This document shows positions 34,378-43,175 of a stretch of DNA of 64,000 nt, piece by piece. Location: contig CACADE010000001.1 of the NCBI GenBank assembly GCA_902531175.1, forward strand, positions 264,289 through 328,288, read 5' to 3'. The DNA comes from an uncultured Pelagibacteraceae bacterium. Lineage in GTDB: Bacteria > Pseudomonadota > Alphaproteobacteria > Pelagibacterales > Pelagibacteraceae. Numbering within the stretch: the stretch's first letter is position 1; each line of letters starts with the position of its first letter. The notes beneath the pieces are model-generated. The model was given only the letters and a program-made list of their open reading frames with translations, was not told the origin of the DNA and did not search any database. Made by a program: the position numbers and the translations under genes.

Positions 34378-35553
34378 TTACTCAATAATTTTAAATTCTG
34401 ATTTATATTTATCTGTAATCTTAAGACCAAGACCTGGAACATTATCATCTAGATCTATCATTCCATCTATTGGAGCAGGATCACCTTCAAAAATATAATA
34501 AAATAGTTCGTTACCAATTTCTACATCATGAACTGGAAAAAACTCTGAGATAGGACAATTAAAATTCGACATTGTTAAATGATAGTTATGCATTTGACCT
34601 GCATGTGGAATTACTGGAACTTGATAAGCCTCTGCAAGAGCATTTATTTTCTGAGCGATTGTAAATCCACCAACTCTATTATTATCATATTGAATGTAGC
34701 TAACTGCTTTGAGGTCTAACAATTGTTTAAAACCAAATAGATTAAATTCATGTTCTCCCCCAGAAATTGGTATAGCGTTCATATTATTCAGTTCCGCATA
34801 CCCATGAATATCATCAGCAATAACTGGTTCTTCTAACCATCTTGGATTAAATTTTACCAATTTAGGTATCATTCTTTTAGAATAATCTAGGTTCCAACCC
34901 ATATAACATTCTAACATTAAGTCAGTATCATCCCCGATTACTTCTCTTACAGCTTCTACAAGTTCAATGTTTTTTCTCATCCCTTCAGGACCATCTTTCG
35001 GCCCCCAACCAAATCTCATTTTAAACATTTTAAAACCTTGTTTTTTATATTTTTCAGCTTCATTTTGTAAATCTTTGATAGGCTGGCTATAAAGTTTTGA
35101 TGCATAAACAGGTATCTTTTCTTTTGTTCTACCCCCTAACAATTTAAATACGGGTTTGTTAGTTAACTTTCCTAATATATCCCAAATAGCAATATCAATT
35201 GCAGATATTGCAACCATACCCAAACCTCTTCTTCCCCAAGCATGAGTTCTTCTATACATTTTTTCCCAGATGTAAGCGTAATCAAAAGGATCTTCCCCTA
35301 TAACTAATGGTTTAAGATACTCATCAATAGTTTTTTTTACTAGCTGAGGTGCAAGAGCTGCATTACCAATTCCAATATTACCATCATCAGTTTCAATTTC
35401 ACAAATTAACCATTCATGAAATCTGAAAGAACCCATGGCATCTGATTTTTCATAAAGTATATCTGATGCATTTGTGCAAAAATTATTTTGTGGAGGAACT
35501 GTTTTACCATTCCATTGATATACTTTTGTTCTTATATTTTTAATTTTAGACAT
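34378..35553 (-). CDS. enolase-superfamily sugar-acid dehydratase (L-rhamnonate dehydratase-like)
   Basis: Members remove water from aldonic acids to give 2-keto-3-deoxy acids. The 391-aa protein has the mandelate-racemase-type barrel: [20 protein letters not shown] near 101-120, the [17 protein letters not shown] block (179-195) very like RhmD, metal ligands in LMLECYMGW (Glu215), EEP (241-243) and GGEH (Glu267), and the catalytic dyad Asp290 and His317 (VIPHAG). The first ligand is Glu where RhmD has Asp. Best fit is L-rhamnonate, L-fuconate or a similar acid. The gene abuts the downstream PdxA-like gene order and sits opposite rbsK. Confidence 0.87.
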   Translation of the reverse strand: MSKIKNIRTKVYQWNGKTVPPQNNFCTNASDILYEKSDAMGSFRFHEWLICEIETDDGNIGIGNAALAPQLVKKTIDEYLKPLVIGEDPFDYAYIWEKMYRRTHAWGRRGLGMVAISAIDIAIWDILGKLTNKPVFKLLGGRTKEKIPVYASKLYSQPIKDLQNEAEKYKKQGFKMFKMRFGWGPKDGPEGMRKNIELVEAVREVIGDDTDLMLECYMGWNLDYSKRMIPKLVKFNPRWLEEPVIADDIHGYAELNNMNAIPISGGEHEFNLFGFKQLLDLKAVSYIQYDNNRVGGFTIAQKINALAEAYQVPVIPHAGQMHNYHLTMSNFNCPISEFFPVHDVEIGNELFYYIFEGDPAPIDGMIDLDDNVPGLGLKITDKYKSEFKIIE

Positions 35554-36546
35554 TTAATTTAAATTTTGAGCCATTCTTAATGCAATTTTAAACGATTGCA
35601 ATGTTGGCTCCAAATTTGCCTGATTTTTTCCAGCAATATCAAACGCTGTTCCATGCGCAGGTGTTGTTATTGGAATTGGAAGACCACCTTGAACTGTTAC
35701 CCCTCTATCAAATCCAAAAGCCTTTAGTCCAGATTGAAGAGCATCATGATACATTCCAACAATGCAATCATGATTTTTATTTTTAAATGCTGTAATGAAA
35801 GAAGTATCACATGGCAAAGGACCATCAGCATTAATACCAAGTTTTTTTGCTTCCTCTATTGCTGGTATTATCTCATCTTTTTCTTCATTACCAAACTCTG
35901 CATGAGGGTTAAGAGCTTGAACTGCAACTCTTGGATTTTCTATACCGTTTAATTTCATTGCTTCATTAATCAATTTTATTGGCTTCATTATTTTTTCTTT
36001 CTTAATATGTTCTGGAACTTCTTTGATAGGTATATGAGATGTCACTCGTGCAGTCCAAAAATTATCTACTACATTAAATTCACAAAAAAAACTTTTTACA
36101 TTTAATTTATCAGCCATATGATGTAATTCGTCATCAAATTTACATCCACCTAGTTTTAAGCTTGTCTTATTAAAAGGACCAAAATTAATAGCATCAATTT
36201 TTTTTTCTTTCGCAAGTTCTAGTGCTAAATTTAATGCATTTAAAACTGTTTCTCCAGATTCTGCAGAGCACTCTGATAAATTATAATCTTTGTTTTTACC
36301 CTTAGAGATATCTAAAAAATACTTACTTTTTTTATCAAAATTTATTTCATCAAAATCAGTAACAATTTCTAGGTCTGAATTATTTCCTGAAATTTTATCT
36401 CCAGCGTTTAAAATATTTTTTTCACCAATTATAGTAATGTTTGCATTCGAAAGTTCGTTTTGGGTCAAAAGTTTTGATATAAGTTCTGGTCCAATACCTG
36501 ATGGATCTCCTAGCAATAAAGCAATATTTTTTTTCTTATTTGTCAT
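35554..36546 (-). CDS. PdxA-family phosphate dehydrogenase
   Basis: A 330-aa member of the 4-hydroxythreonine-4-phosphate dehydrogenase family, with LLGDPSGIGPELI at the start (GDPSGIGPE 13-21), metal-site histidines in ELHHMADKL, MYHDAL and TPAHGTAFD. PdxA acts in vitamin B6 synthesis, but PdxA2 paralogues oxidise 4-phospho-D-threonate or erythronate in sugar-acid catabolism. The genomic setting (dehydratase on one side, TctCBA importer on the other) favours a catabolic PdxA2 role. The DUF1537 kinase that normally supplies PdxA2 is not in the window. The dehydratase ATG follows its neighbour so closely (0 gap) that the two are co-transcribed. Confidence 0.87.
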   Translation of the reverse strand: MTNKKKNIALLLGDPSGIGPELISKLLTQNELSNANITIIGEKNILNAGDKISGNNSDLEIVTDFDEINFDKKSKYFLDISKGKNKDYNLSECSAESGETVLNALNLALELAKEKKIDAINFGPFNKTSLKLGGCKFDDELHHMADKLNVKSFFCEFNVVDNFWTARVTSHIPIKEVPEHIKKEKIMKPIKLINEAMKLNGIENPRVAVQALNPHAEFGNEEKDEIIPAIEEAKKLGINADGPLPCDTSFITAFKNKNHDCIVGMYHDALQSGLKAFGFDRGVTVQGGLPIPITTPAHGTAFDIAGKNQANLEPTLQSFKIALRMAQNLN

Positions 36547-36615
36547 CTTTTTACTTACTGTTTCTAACAGATTATGATTAAATATTTAAATATAAATTAA
36601 CTTAAGAGGGAAATA

Positions 36616-37590
36616 ATGAAAAAAAGCTTTAAACTATTTTTAGCTGCTGCTTTTTTAGTAACTGAATTTTTCGTTGTAGCACTTCCACTTATGATTACAT
36701 CTGCAAAAGCAGATGGTCATCCAATACAAGCAATTACTCATGCTGGTTTTGGTGGTGGTACAGATGTTACTACTAGAATGATGTTGTTAAGAGCAAGAAG
36801 AGTTTTAAAACAAGACATGCAATTAGTTAATAAAAAAGGTGGTGGTGGAGCTGCATCTATGGACTATATGATGACACTTCCTGCTGATGGTAATCACACT
36901 TTGACTTGGACTACTGGTCACGCTGTATCAATGGCTTTAGGTAAAACAAAAGTCAAAATAAGTGATATGCAACCGCTAGCTAGAGGAACTGATGATCCTC
37001 AACTATTTGTTGTTAACTGTAATAATGACATTAAAGATGCTAAGAAATTTATTAGCACGCAAAAATCAAAATCACTAAAATATGGAACAACTCACACTGG
37101 TGGAATTGATGATGTCAGTGCAATTGCATTTACTAAAAAAGGTGGATTAAAAGATCCAACTATTGTTGCTTACAAAGGTGTTGCACCAATTAAAACTAAC
37201 CTAATCAAGGGAGATATTGATGTAGGAGTTTTAAATTTAGGTGAGGCCCTAACTGAAATTAATGAAGGCAAACTTTGTGTTTCAGTTGTATTAGCAAATA
37301 ATAGAATGGCTAAAATAGGAGACTCTCCAACGGCAAAAGAATTAGGGATACCTGTTTCTTTATCTACTGTTAGAGGTTTCGTAACTAAAAAAGGTGCTCC
37401 AGCAGACAGAGTTAAACAACTAGAAGCTGGAATGATGAAAGCTATGAGCCACAACTACTATAAAAATTTCCTAACAGAAATTGGTCTTGATGAATCTAGT
37501 GTTGTAGGCGCAGATGAATGGGGCAAGCAAATGGAAGAAATGCTTGCTGAAATGACAGCTCAACTCAAAGCATTGGGTTACATTAATTAA
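36616..37590 (+). CDS. tctC: TctC-family periplasmic binding protein of TTT importer
   Basis: A 324-aa extracytoplasmic receptor of the tripartite tricarboxylate transporter family. A signal peptide of about 32 residues ends near SAKA. The mature part has THAGFGGGTDVTTRMM, VNKKGGGGAASMDYM, THTGGIDDVSAIAF and AYKGVAPIKTNL, which are the usual carboxylate-binding loops. It likely binds a carboxylate such as a sugar acid; the ligand is unknown. A good Shine-Dalgarno (AGAGGGAAAT) precedes the ATG. The first codons of tctB downstream contain a terminator-like hairpin, so receptor should be made in excess. Confidence 0.9.
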   Translation: MKKSFKLFLAAAFLVTEFFVVALPLMITSAKADGHPIQAITHAGFGGGTDVTTRMMLLRARRVLKQDMQLVNKKGGGGAASMDYMMTLPADGNHTLTWTTGHAVSMALGKTKVKISDMQPLARGTDDPQLFVVNCNNDIKDAKKFISTQKSKSLKYGTTHTGGIDDVSAIAFTKKGGLKDPTIVAYKGVAPIKTNLIKGDIDVGVLNLGEALTEINEGKLCVSVVLANNRMAKIGDSPTAKELGIPVSLSTVRGFVTKKGAPADRVKQLEAGMMKAMSHNYYKNFLTEIGLDESSVVGADEWGKQMEEMLAEMTAQLKALGYIN

Positions 37591-37608
37591 TAAATTTTGT
37601 ACATTTAA

Positions 37609-38115
37609 ATGAATGATGTACATAACGAAAAAGGGACAAACAAAAGTTTGTCCCTTTTTTTTAAAAGTTCATTCATTGTTTCAGCTGTAATAATATTAAT
37701 TTCTTCAATTCTATTATACTTTACGTTTACTTTTGACATAGTGCCTCCTATATTAAATAGAGGTATACAGCCAGCAACGTTTCCAAAGGCCCTATTAATT
37801 TTAATTATTGCGCTAACTTTATTAACTTATTTTATTTCTCTTAAAAATCCCTGGAAAAATGAAAAAAAATTACCTAATTCATTTTACATCACTTTGCTTT
37901 CATTTGTTGTTTTTATAACTGTTTCAAAATTTTTAGATTTCTTTTTAGGCATAGCATTACTTTCAATCATAGTTTCTTACTTTTGGGGAGAAAGAAGAGT
38001 TGCCTATTTAATAATCGTATCAATTATATTTCCTTTAATTGTTTTTGTATTTTTTGAAACAATTTTAGGATTACGATTTCCACCTGGAATTATTACAAAC
38101 CTTTATTACGGATAA
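37609..38115 (+). CDS. tctB: TctB-family small membrane subunit of TTT importer
   Basis: A 168-aa protein with four predicted membrane helices, the first around residues 20-42 (SSFIVSAVIILISSILLYF). This is the small, poorly conserved subunit of TTT systems, recognised mainly by size and position between tctC and tctA. The only reasonable ATG is at 37609. Its codons ~7-17 lie inside a strong hairpin with a U-run, so the gene's own 5' end carries an attenuator. If another start is used it must be a non-ATG codon after the hairpin, such as TTG 37648, which would still leave all helices intact. Confidence 0.87.
   Translation: MNDVHNEKGTNKSLSLFFKSSFIVSAVIILISSILLYFTFTFDIVPPILNRGIQPATFPKALLILIIALTLLTYFISLKNPWKNEKKLPNSFYITLLSFVVFITVSKFLDFFLGIALLSIIVSYFWGERRVAYLIIVSIIFPLIVFVFFETILGLRFPPGIITNLYYG
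37628..37662 (+). terminator. terminator-like hairpin inside the 5' end of tctB
   Basis: The stem AAAAAGGGACAAAC / GTTTGTCCCTTTTT (37628-37641 with 37646-37659) is perfect over 14 bp with an AAAA loop and runs into eight T (37655-37662). It begins 38 bases after the tctC stop but 19 bases after the tctB ATG, so transcription can end within the tctB coding region. Confidence 0.88.
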
Positions 38116-38116
38116 A

Positions 38117-39595
38117 ATGGAAAATTTAGGTTTAATCTTTGCTCCTTTATTTAGTTATAAATTATTAATTGTTTTATTTTTTGGAACAATTTTTGGATTA
38201 ATTCTTGGAGTTCTTCCTGGACTAGGGCCAACAACAGGCGGTGCTTTAATATTACCTTTTACGATGACACTAGATCCACTATCTGCAATTGTTTTACTAA
38301 CTGCAATTTATTGTGCAGGAACTTATGGAGGTGCAATTACTGCAATTTTAATAAATACCCCTGGAACCCCTGCAGCAGCAGCCACATGTTTAGATGGTTA
38401 CCCTTTAGCACAAAAAGGAGAAGCTGGAAGAGCTTTAGGTATGGCTACTGTTTCAAGCGTAATTGGTGGAATTGCTAGTGTTATAGTTCTTATATTTTTT
38501 GCTCCTTTACTTGCAAATTTAGCTTACGAATTCGGTCAACCTGAATATTTTGCGCTAGCAATTTTTGGATTAACTATGCTTGCATCAATTGGTGAAGGCA
38601 GTCCTATTAAAAATTTAATTGCTGGTGCTTTTGGAATTCTAATTTCAACTGTTGGTAAAGATTTTATGACATCTATAGATAGGTTTACATTTGGAATTAA
38701 TGAATTGACTGAAGGTATTGGTTTTATTCCAGTAGTAGTAGGTTTGTTTGCTATTAGTGAAATGTTAACTCAATCTACTTTAATAAATCAAATATTTAAT
38801 AGAGTAGCTTTAAAGGCAGTTAAACTTCCATCAATCGATGATTATAAAAAAACTTGGAAAACAATTATAAGATCTAGTGGGATAGGATCATTTATTGGTG
38901 TTTTGCCAGCAGAGGGAGGAACTGTTGCATCTTTAATAGGATATGCTGAAGCAAAAAGATGGTCAAAAAAACCTGAGGATTTTGGAAAAGGATCAATTGA
39001 AGGAATAGCTGGAGCTGAAGCAGCAAATAATGCTGCTACTGGAGGAGCCATGGTTCCAACGCTAGCTTTAGGCATTCCTGGTAGTGCGACTACAGCAGTA
39101 ATACTTACAGGATTAATCATACATGGTGTAAGACCGGGTCCAGATTTATTTAGAGAGCAACCTGAGTTTCTTTATGGAATATTTGGTTCAATGCTAATTG
39201 CAAATATTTTATTCTTCGTATTAGGATTTTTTGGAGCTAAAATATTTGCAAGAATAACTTTAGTTCCGAATAAATTATTATGGCCGATGATTTTTGCGGT
39301 TTCTGTTTGTGGAACATATTCTTTAAATCAGTCAATTATTGATGTTTGGTTGATGCTATTATTTGGAGTTATTGGTTTCTTTATGAGAAGATATGGATTT
39401 TCAGTTGTACCTGTAATTATAGGTTTAATTTTGGGTGAATTGGTAGAAGGAACTTTAAGACAATCGCTTGTTATTTTCGATGGAAACTGGTTAATGTTTC
39501 TTCAAAGACCTATTGCATTAACATTTTTTGTTTTATCTTTAATTGCTCTAAGTTTTCCATTAATAAAGAGAAAGAAAAAAAATGATAAAGTTTGA
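38117..39595 (+). CDS. tctA: TctA-family large membrane subunit of TTT importer
   Basis: A 492-aa polytopic permease with about 11-12 helices. The conserved pore motifs are present twice as in TctA: GVLPGLGPTTGGALILP (residues ~33-49) and, in the second half, GVLPAEGGTVASLIGY, with AANNAATGGAMVPTLALGIPG between helices. It moves the carboxylate bound by TctC using the ion gradient. It starts one base after tctB stops and overlaps the following SDR gene by 14 bases, which puts transport and metabolism in one transcript. Confidence 0.94.
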   Translation: MENLGLIFAPLFSYKLLIVLFFGTIFGLILGVLPGLGPTTGGALILPFTMTLDPLSAIVLLTAIYCAGTYGGAITAILINTPGTPAAAATCLDGYPLAQKGEAGRALGMATVSSVIGGIASVIVLIFFAPLLANLAYEFGQPEYFALAIFGLTMLASIGEGSPIKNLIAGAFGILISTVGKDFMTSIDRFTFGINELTEGIGFIPVVVGLFAISEMLTQSTLINQIFNRVALKAVKLPSIDDYKKTWKTIIRSSGIGSFIGVLPAEGGTVASLIGYAEAKRWSKKPEDFGKGSIEGIAGAEAANNAATGGAMVPTLALGIPGSATTAVILTGLIIHGVRPGPDLFREQPEFLYGIFGSMLIANILFFVLGFFGAKIFARITLVPNKLLWPMIFAVSVCGTYSLNQSIIDVWLMLLFGVIGFFMRRYGFSVVPVIIGLILGELVEGTLRQSLVIFDGNWLMFLQRPIALTFFVLSLIALSFPLIKRKKKNDKV

Positions 39596-40331
39596 TTTAA
39601 GTAATAGGGTTGCGGTTATAACAGGTGGTGCTCAGGGTTTTGGATTTGCAATAGCGGAAAGATTCATTCAATCAGGTGCAAAAGTTGTTATATGGGATAT
39701 TGATGAACAAGAAGCAAAGAAAGCCGTTGAAAAAATAAATTCAGAAAACATAAGTTATAAAATTGTAAATGTATGTAACTTTGAAGAGATTTCTAAAAGC
39801 TTAAAAGATATTGAGACTGAACATAATAAAATAGATATTTTTGTAAACAATGCTGGGATAACAGGCATGAATAAAACAGTTGCAGAATATCCTATTGAAG
39901 AGTGGGAAAAAGTTATTCAATTAAATTTAAATGCAGTATTTTACTGTTGCAAAGCAGTTGTTCCTTATTTGGAAAAAAATAATTATGGAAGAATAGTTAA
40001 TATTGCATCAATTGCTGGAAAAGAAGGCAATCCTAACGCTGGAGCTTATAGCACATCAAAAGCAGGGGTTATTGGTTTAACAAAATCTCTAGGAAAAGAG
40101 TTAGCATTAAAAAATATAGCAGTAAATTGTGTAACACCGGCAGCTGCAAAAACAAGAATATTTGATCAAATGACCGAAGAACATATAAATTACATGCTTT
40201 CAAAGATTCCAAGAAATAAGTTTGCAAAAGTTAATGAATTGGCTTCTTTAGTAACTTATTTAGCTAGTGAAGAAAACTCTTTTGCGACTGCTGCAGTGTT
40301 TGATCTAAGTGGGGGAAGAGCTACTTATTAA
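39582..40331 (+). CDS. short-chain dehydrogenase/reductase
   Basis: A 249-aa classical SDR. The cofactor motif is TGGAQGFGFAIA (14-25), with Asp39 at the end of the second strand favouring NAD. NNAG is at 89-92, and the catalytic Ser143, Tyr156 and Lys160 (YSTSK) are intact. In the neighbourhood of an enolase-type dehydratase and an FAH-type hydrolase it is a good candidate for oxidising a 2-keto-3-deoxy acid to the 2,4-diketo form, or a sugar to its lactone. The biochemical substrate is not readable from the sequence. It overlaps tctA by 14 bases. Confidence 0.88.
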   Translation: MIKFDLSNRVAVITGGAQGFGFAIAERFIQSGAKVVIWDIDEQEAKKAVEKINSENISYKIVNVCNFEEISKSLKDIETEHNKIDIFVNNAGITGMNKTVAEYPIEEWEKVIQLNLNAVFYCCKAVVPYLEKNNYGRIVNIASIAGKEGNPNAGAYSTSKAGVIGLTKSLGKELALKNIAVNCVTPAAAKTRIFDQMTEEHINYMLSKIPRNKFAKVNELASLVTYLASEENSFATAAVFDLSGGRATY

Positions 40332-40355
40332 TGTATTTAATTTAATATTTTTTTT

Positions 40356-41384
40356 ATGAAATACTCTGCATCTAAAAATAGATACTCCAATATGTTATAT
40401 AGGACTTGCGGTGACAGCGGTGTAAAATTACCTTTAATCAGCTTGGGTCTTTGGCATAATTTTGGTGCCAAAATCCCACTTTCAAATATTAAAAAAATCC
40501 TATTTTACGCTTTTGATAGAGGTGTTACTCATTTTGATTTGGCGAATAATTATGGCCCTCCATATGGTAGCACAGAAAGTAATTTTGGAAAAATAATAAG
40601 TAAAGACTTAAAAAAATATAGAGACGAACTCATCATATCATCTAAAGCTGGTTATGATATGTGGGAAGGACCTTATGGAGAATGGGGATCAAAAAAACAT
40701 ATTATCGCGAGTTGTGATCAAAGTTTAAAAAGAATGAAAGTTGATTATTTTGACATATTTTATTCACATAGATTTGACCCAAATACACCTTTAGAAGAGA
40801 CAGCAGATGCTTTAGAAACTATTTATAAATCTGGTAAAGCTTTATATATTGGCATTTCATCTTATTCCTCCAAAAAGACAAATCAAATCTACAAAATTTT
40901 AAAATCAAGAAATATTAAATTGTTTATTCATCAACCATCATATTCGTTAATAAATAGATGGATTGAAAAAGATTTGACTAAGACAATAAGAAAACTAAAA
41001 ATTGGATGTATTGCTTTTTCTCCGCTAGCTCAAGGAATGCTATCAGATAAATATTTAAAAAAGATACCTAAAGTTTCAAGAGCAAGCGATACAACATCAT
41101 ACTTAGATAAATCTTTGATAACAAAAAAAAATTTAAAGATTGTTTCGGATTTAAATAAGATTGCAATTAAAAGAGGGCAATCTTTATCTCAAATGGCAAT
41201 CTCTTGGGTTCTATCAAATAATTATGTAACATCCGCTCTAATAGGAGTTAGAAATATTAATCAATTAAAAGAAAATTTAGAAAGTCTAAACAAACTTAAT
41301 TTTACAACTTCTGAAATGAAAATAATTAATAAAACCGCAAAAGATGGTAATATTAACATCTGGAACCAATCAAGTTCATATTAA
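40356..41384 (+). CDS. aldo/keto reductase, YghZ-like
   Basis: A 342-aa (beta/alpha)8 aldo/keto reductase with the catalytic tetrad Asp and Tyr (HFDLANNYGPPYGSTE), Lys (ISSKAGYDMW) and His (YSHRFDP). The GDSGVKLPLISLGLWHNFG start and the PYGEWGSKKH loop resemble E. coli YghZ, which reduces glyceraldehyde-3-phosphate and related aldehydes with NADPH. In this cluster it may reduce or oxidise a sugar or the aldehyde released from one. Start choice between residues 1 and 13 (MLYRTCG) is open. The ROK kinase ATG follows one base after its stop. Confidence 0.88.
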   Translation: MKYSASKNRYSNMLYRTCGDSGVKLPLISLGLWHNFGAKIPLSNIKKILFYAFDRGVTHFDLANNYGPPYGSTESNFGKIISKDLKKYRDELIISSKAGYDMWEGPYGEWGSKKHIIASCDQSLKRMKVDYFDIFYSHRFDPNTPLEETADALETIYKSGKALYIGISSYSSKKTNQIYKILKSRNIKLFIHQPSYSLINRWIEKDLTKTIRKLKIGCIAFSPLAQGMLSDKYLKKIPKVSRASDTTSYLDKSLITKKNLKIVSDLNKIAIKRGQSLSQMAISWVLSNNYVTSALIGVRNINQLKENLESLNKLNFTTSEMKIINKTAKDGNINIWNQSSSY

Positions 41385-41385
41385 A

Positions 41386-42291
41386 ATGCATATTGGTATT
41401 GATTTAGGTGGAACCAAAACAGAGTCAATCATTATTGATGAAAATGGAAAAGAGCTCGAGAGAATTAGAAGAACAACACCAAAAAATTATAATGGAACTT
41501 TAGATACAGTATGTGAACTTGTAATTTATTTAGAAGATAAATACAAAAAAAGTTGTAGTGTTGGTGTAGGCTCGCCTGGAGCTTTATCAAAAGAAACAAA
41601 TTGTATAAAGGGTGGTAATTCAACCTGGTTAAATGATAGGCCTTTAAAAAAGGATATTGAGCTTAGGCTAAATAGAAAAATATTTCTTGAAAATGATGCT
41701 AATTGCTTTGCTTTATCTGAATCAATTGATGGAGCTGGTCTTAACCATGAAATAGTATTTGGAGTTATAATTGGAACAGGTGTTGGCGGAGGATTAATTA
41801 TTAATAATAAAATTGTTAATGGATTTAATAACATAACTGGGGAATGGGGACATAATCAAATGCCAATAGGAACAAATGATAAGTGGAAAAGGCACGATTG
41901 TTATTGTGGTAAAAAAGGATGCATTGAAACATTCCTATCTGGTCCTGGGTTTTCAAAACATTTTTATGACATTCATAAAATAGATTTAGATGCTAAAATA
42001 ATTCAAGAAAATGCAAACAAAGGAGATGAAAAATCTTTAGAATTTGTATTTCAATACTTAGATTACTTAGCACGAGGCTTATCCACTGTAATTAATATTG
42101 TTGATCCTGGTGCAATTGTTATGGGTGGAGGTGTTTCCAATATGAAACAGATTTATGGAAATATAAATTCAAAATTAAAAAAATATGTATTTAGTGACAC
42201 TGTAAATACTAAAGTTTTAAAAAATATTCATGGAGATTCTAGTGGCGTAAGAGGAGCTGCAGATTTAGGAAGATCTAACGATACAATATAA
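41386..42291 (+). CDS. ROK-family sugar kinase
   Basis: A 301-aa ROK protein acting as a kinase, because no DNA-binding domain precedes the ROK fold. It opens with the phosphate motif IGIDLGGTKTE, has ENDANCFALSE with the catalytic Asp, GTGVGGG, and the zinc site His plus Cys residues in HDCYCGKKGCIETFLSG. Family substrates are glucose, fructose, allose or N-acetyl sugars. The ATG at 41386 lies one base after the aldo/keto reductase stop; a longer frame from 41344 overlaps that gene. Its role in the sugar-acid cluster is unclear. Confidence 0.9.
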   Translation: MHIGIDLGGTKTESIIIDENGKELERIRRTTPKNYNGTLDTVCELVIYLEDKYKKSCSVGVGSPGALSKETNCIKGGNSTWLNDRPLKKDIELRLNRKIFLENDANCFALSESIDGAGLNHEIVFGVIIGTGVGGGLIINNKIVNGFNNITGEWGHNQMPIGTNDKWKRHDCYCGKKGCIETFLSGPGFSKHFYDIHKIDLDAKIIQENANKGDEKSLEFVFQYLDYLARGLSTVINIVDPGAIVMGGGVSNMKQIYGNINSKLKKYVFSDTVNTKVLKNIHGDSSGVRGAADLGRSNDTI

Positions 42292-42300
42292 ATTTAAATA

Positions 42301-43161
42301 ATGAAAAAATATAAAATCGGTTTTATTGGAATAGGTTTAATGGGATTTCCAATGGCTAAAAATCTTCTAAAATCAAAATATGAAGTTAAAGTTTTTAATA
42401 GAACTAAAAATAAAGCCATTAGACTAAAAAAATTTGGTGCGAAAGTATGTAACTCTCTAAAGGAAGTTGTTACGGACCAGGATCTAATAATTACCATGTT
42501 GTCTGATGATAAGGCTATAAAAAAAATATATTTTAATTCAGAATTTTTAAAAAATTTAAAAAAAGGATCTACAGTCATTGATATGAGTTCTGCAAATCCT
42601 AGAACAGCAATTAATTTATCAAAATTATTAAAAAAATATAAAATTAATTTTTTAGACGCACCAGTTTCTGGAGGCACCAATGGTGCAGAGAATGCAGAGC
42701 TCGCCATAATGGTTGGTGGAGATAAGAAAGTTTTTTCTAAAAATTTAAATGTACTTAAGAAATTAGGCAATCCAGTTTTAGTTGGAAAAAATTCCGCAGG
42801 TCAAATAGCAAAATTAGCTAATCAAATTATAGTTGGAATTACAATAGGATCTGTTGCAGAAGCAATTAAACTATCACAAAAAAATAACGTAGATCCAATT
42901 AATATTCTCAAAGCATTGAAAGGAGGATGGGCTGACAGTAAAGTATTGCAAACTCACGGACTAAGAATGATCAAAAATGATTTTAAACCAAGAGGAAAAA
43001 ATTTTTCGCAATTAAAAGATATGAATAACATCCTTGATTGTGCAAAAAATAAAAAGTTAGAATTACCTTTATCTAAAATAGTAAAAAAAATGTATAATAA
43101 ACTTGTTAAAAAGGGTTTAGGTAATTATGATCATAGTTCGTTATACAAAAGCTATAAATAA
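42301..43161 (+). CDS. beta-hydroxyacid dehydrogenase (GarR/3-hydroxyisobutyrate dehydrogenase family)
   Basis: A 286-aa NAD(P)-dependent enzyme of the 6-phosphogluconate dehydrogenase superfamily. The N-terminal motif is GFIGIGLMGFPMAKNLLKS, the substrate motif is DAPVSGGTNGAENAELAIMVGG, and the catalytic Lys lies in GQIAKLANQIIVG. Likely activities are tartronate semialdehyde reductase (GarR) or 3-hydroxyisobutyrate dehydrogenase. Among sugar-acid genes, reduction of tartronate semialdehyde to glycerate is sensible. It starts 9 bases after the ROK kinase and precedes the FAH-family gene by 14 bases. Confidence 0.88.
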   Translation: MKKYKIGFIGIGLMGFPMAKNLLKSKYEVKVFNRTKNKAIRLKKFGAKVCNSLKEVVTDQDLIITMLSDDKAIKKIYFNSEFLKNLKKGSTVIDMSSANPRTAINLSKLLKKYKINFLDAPVSGGTNGAENAELAIMVGGDKKVFSKNLNVLKKLGNPVLVGKNSAGQIAKLANQIIVGITIGSVAEAIKLSQKNNVDPINILKALKGGWADSKVLQTHGLRMIKNDFKPRGKNFSQLKDMNNILDCAKNKKLELPLSKIVKKMYNKLVKKGLGNYDHSSLYKSYK

Positions 43162-43175
43162 TTATTGGAGATGAA

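Noticed and set aside
42294..42770. 158-codon open frame on the minus strand opposite the GarR-like gene
   Set aside because: It lies fully within a well-conserved dehydrogenase gene and has no recognisable domain; it is an antisense shadow of Lys/Phe codons.
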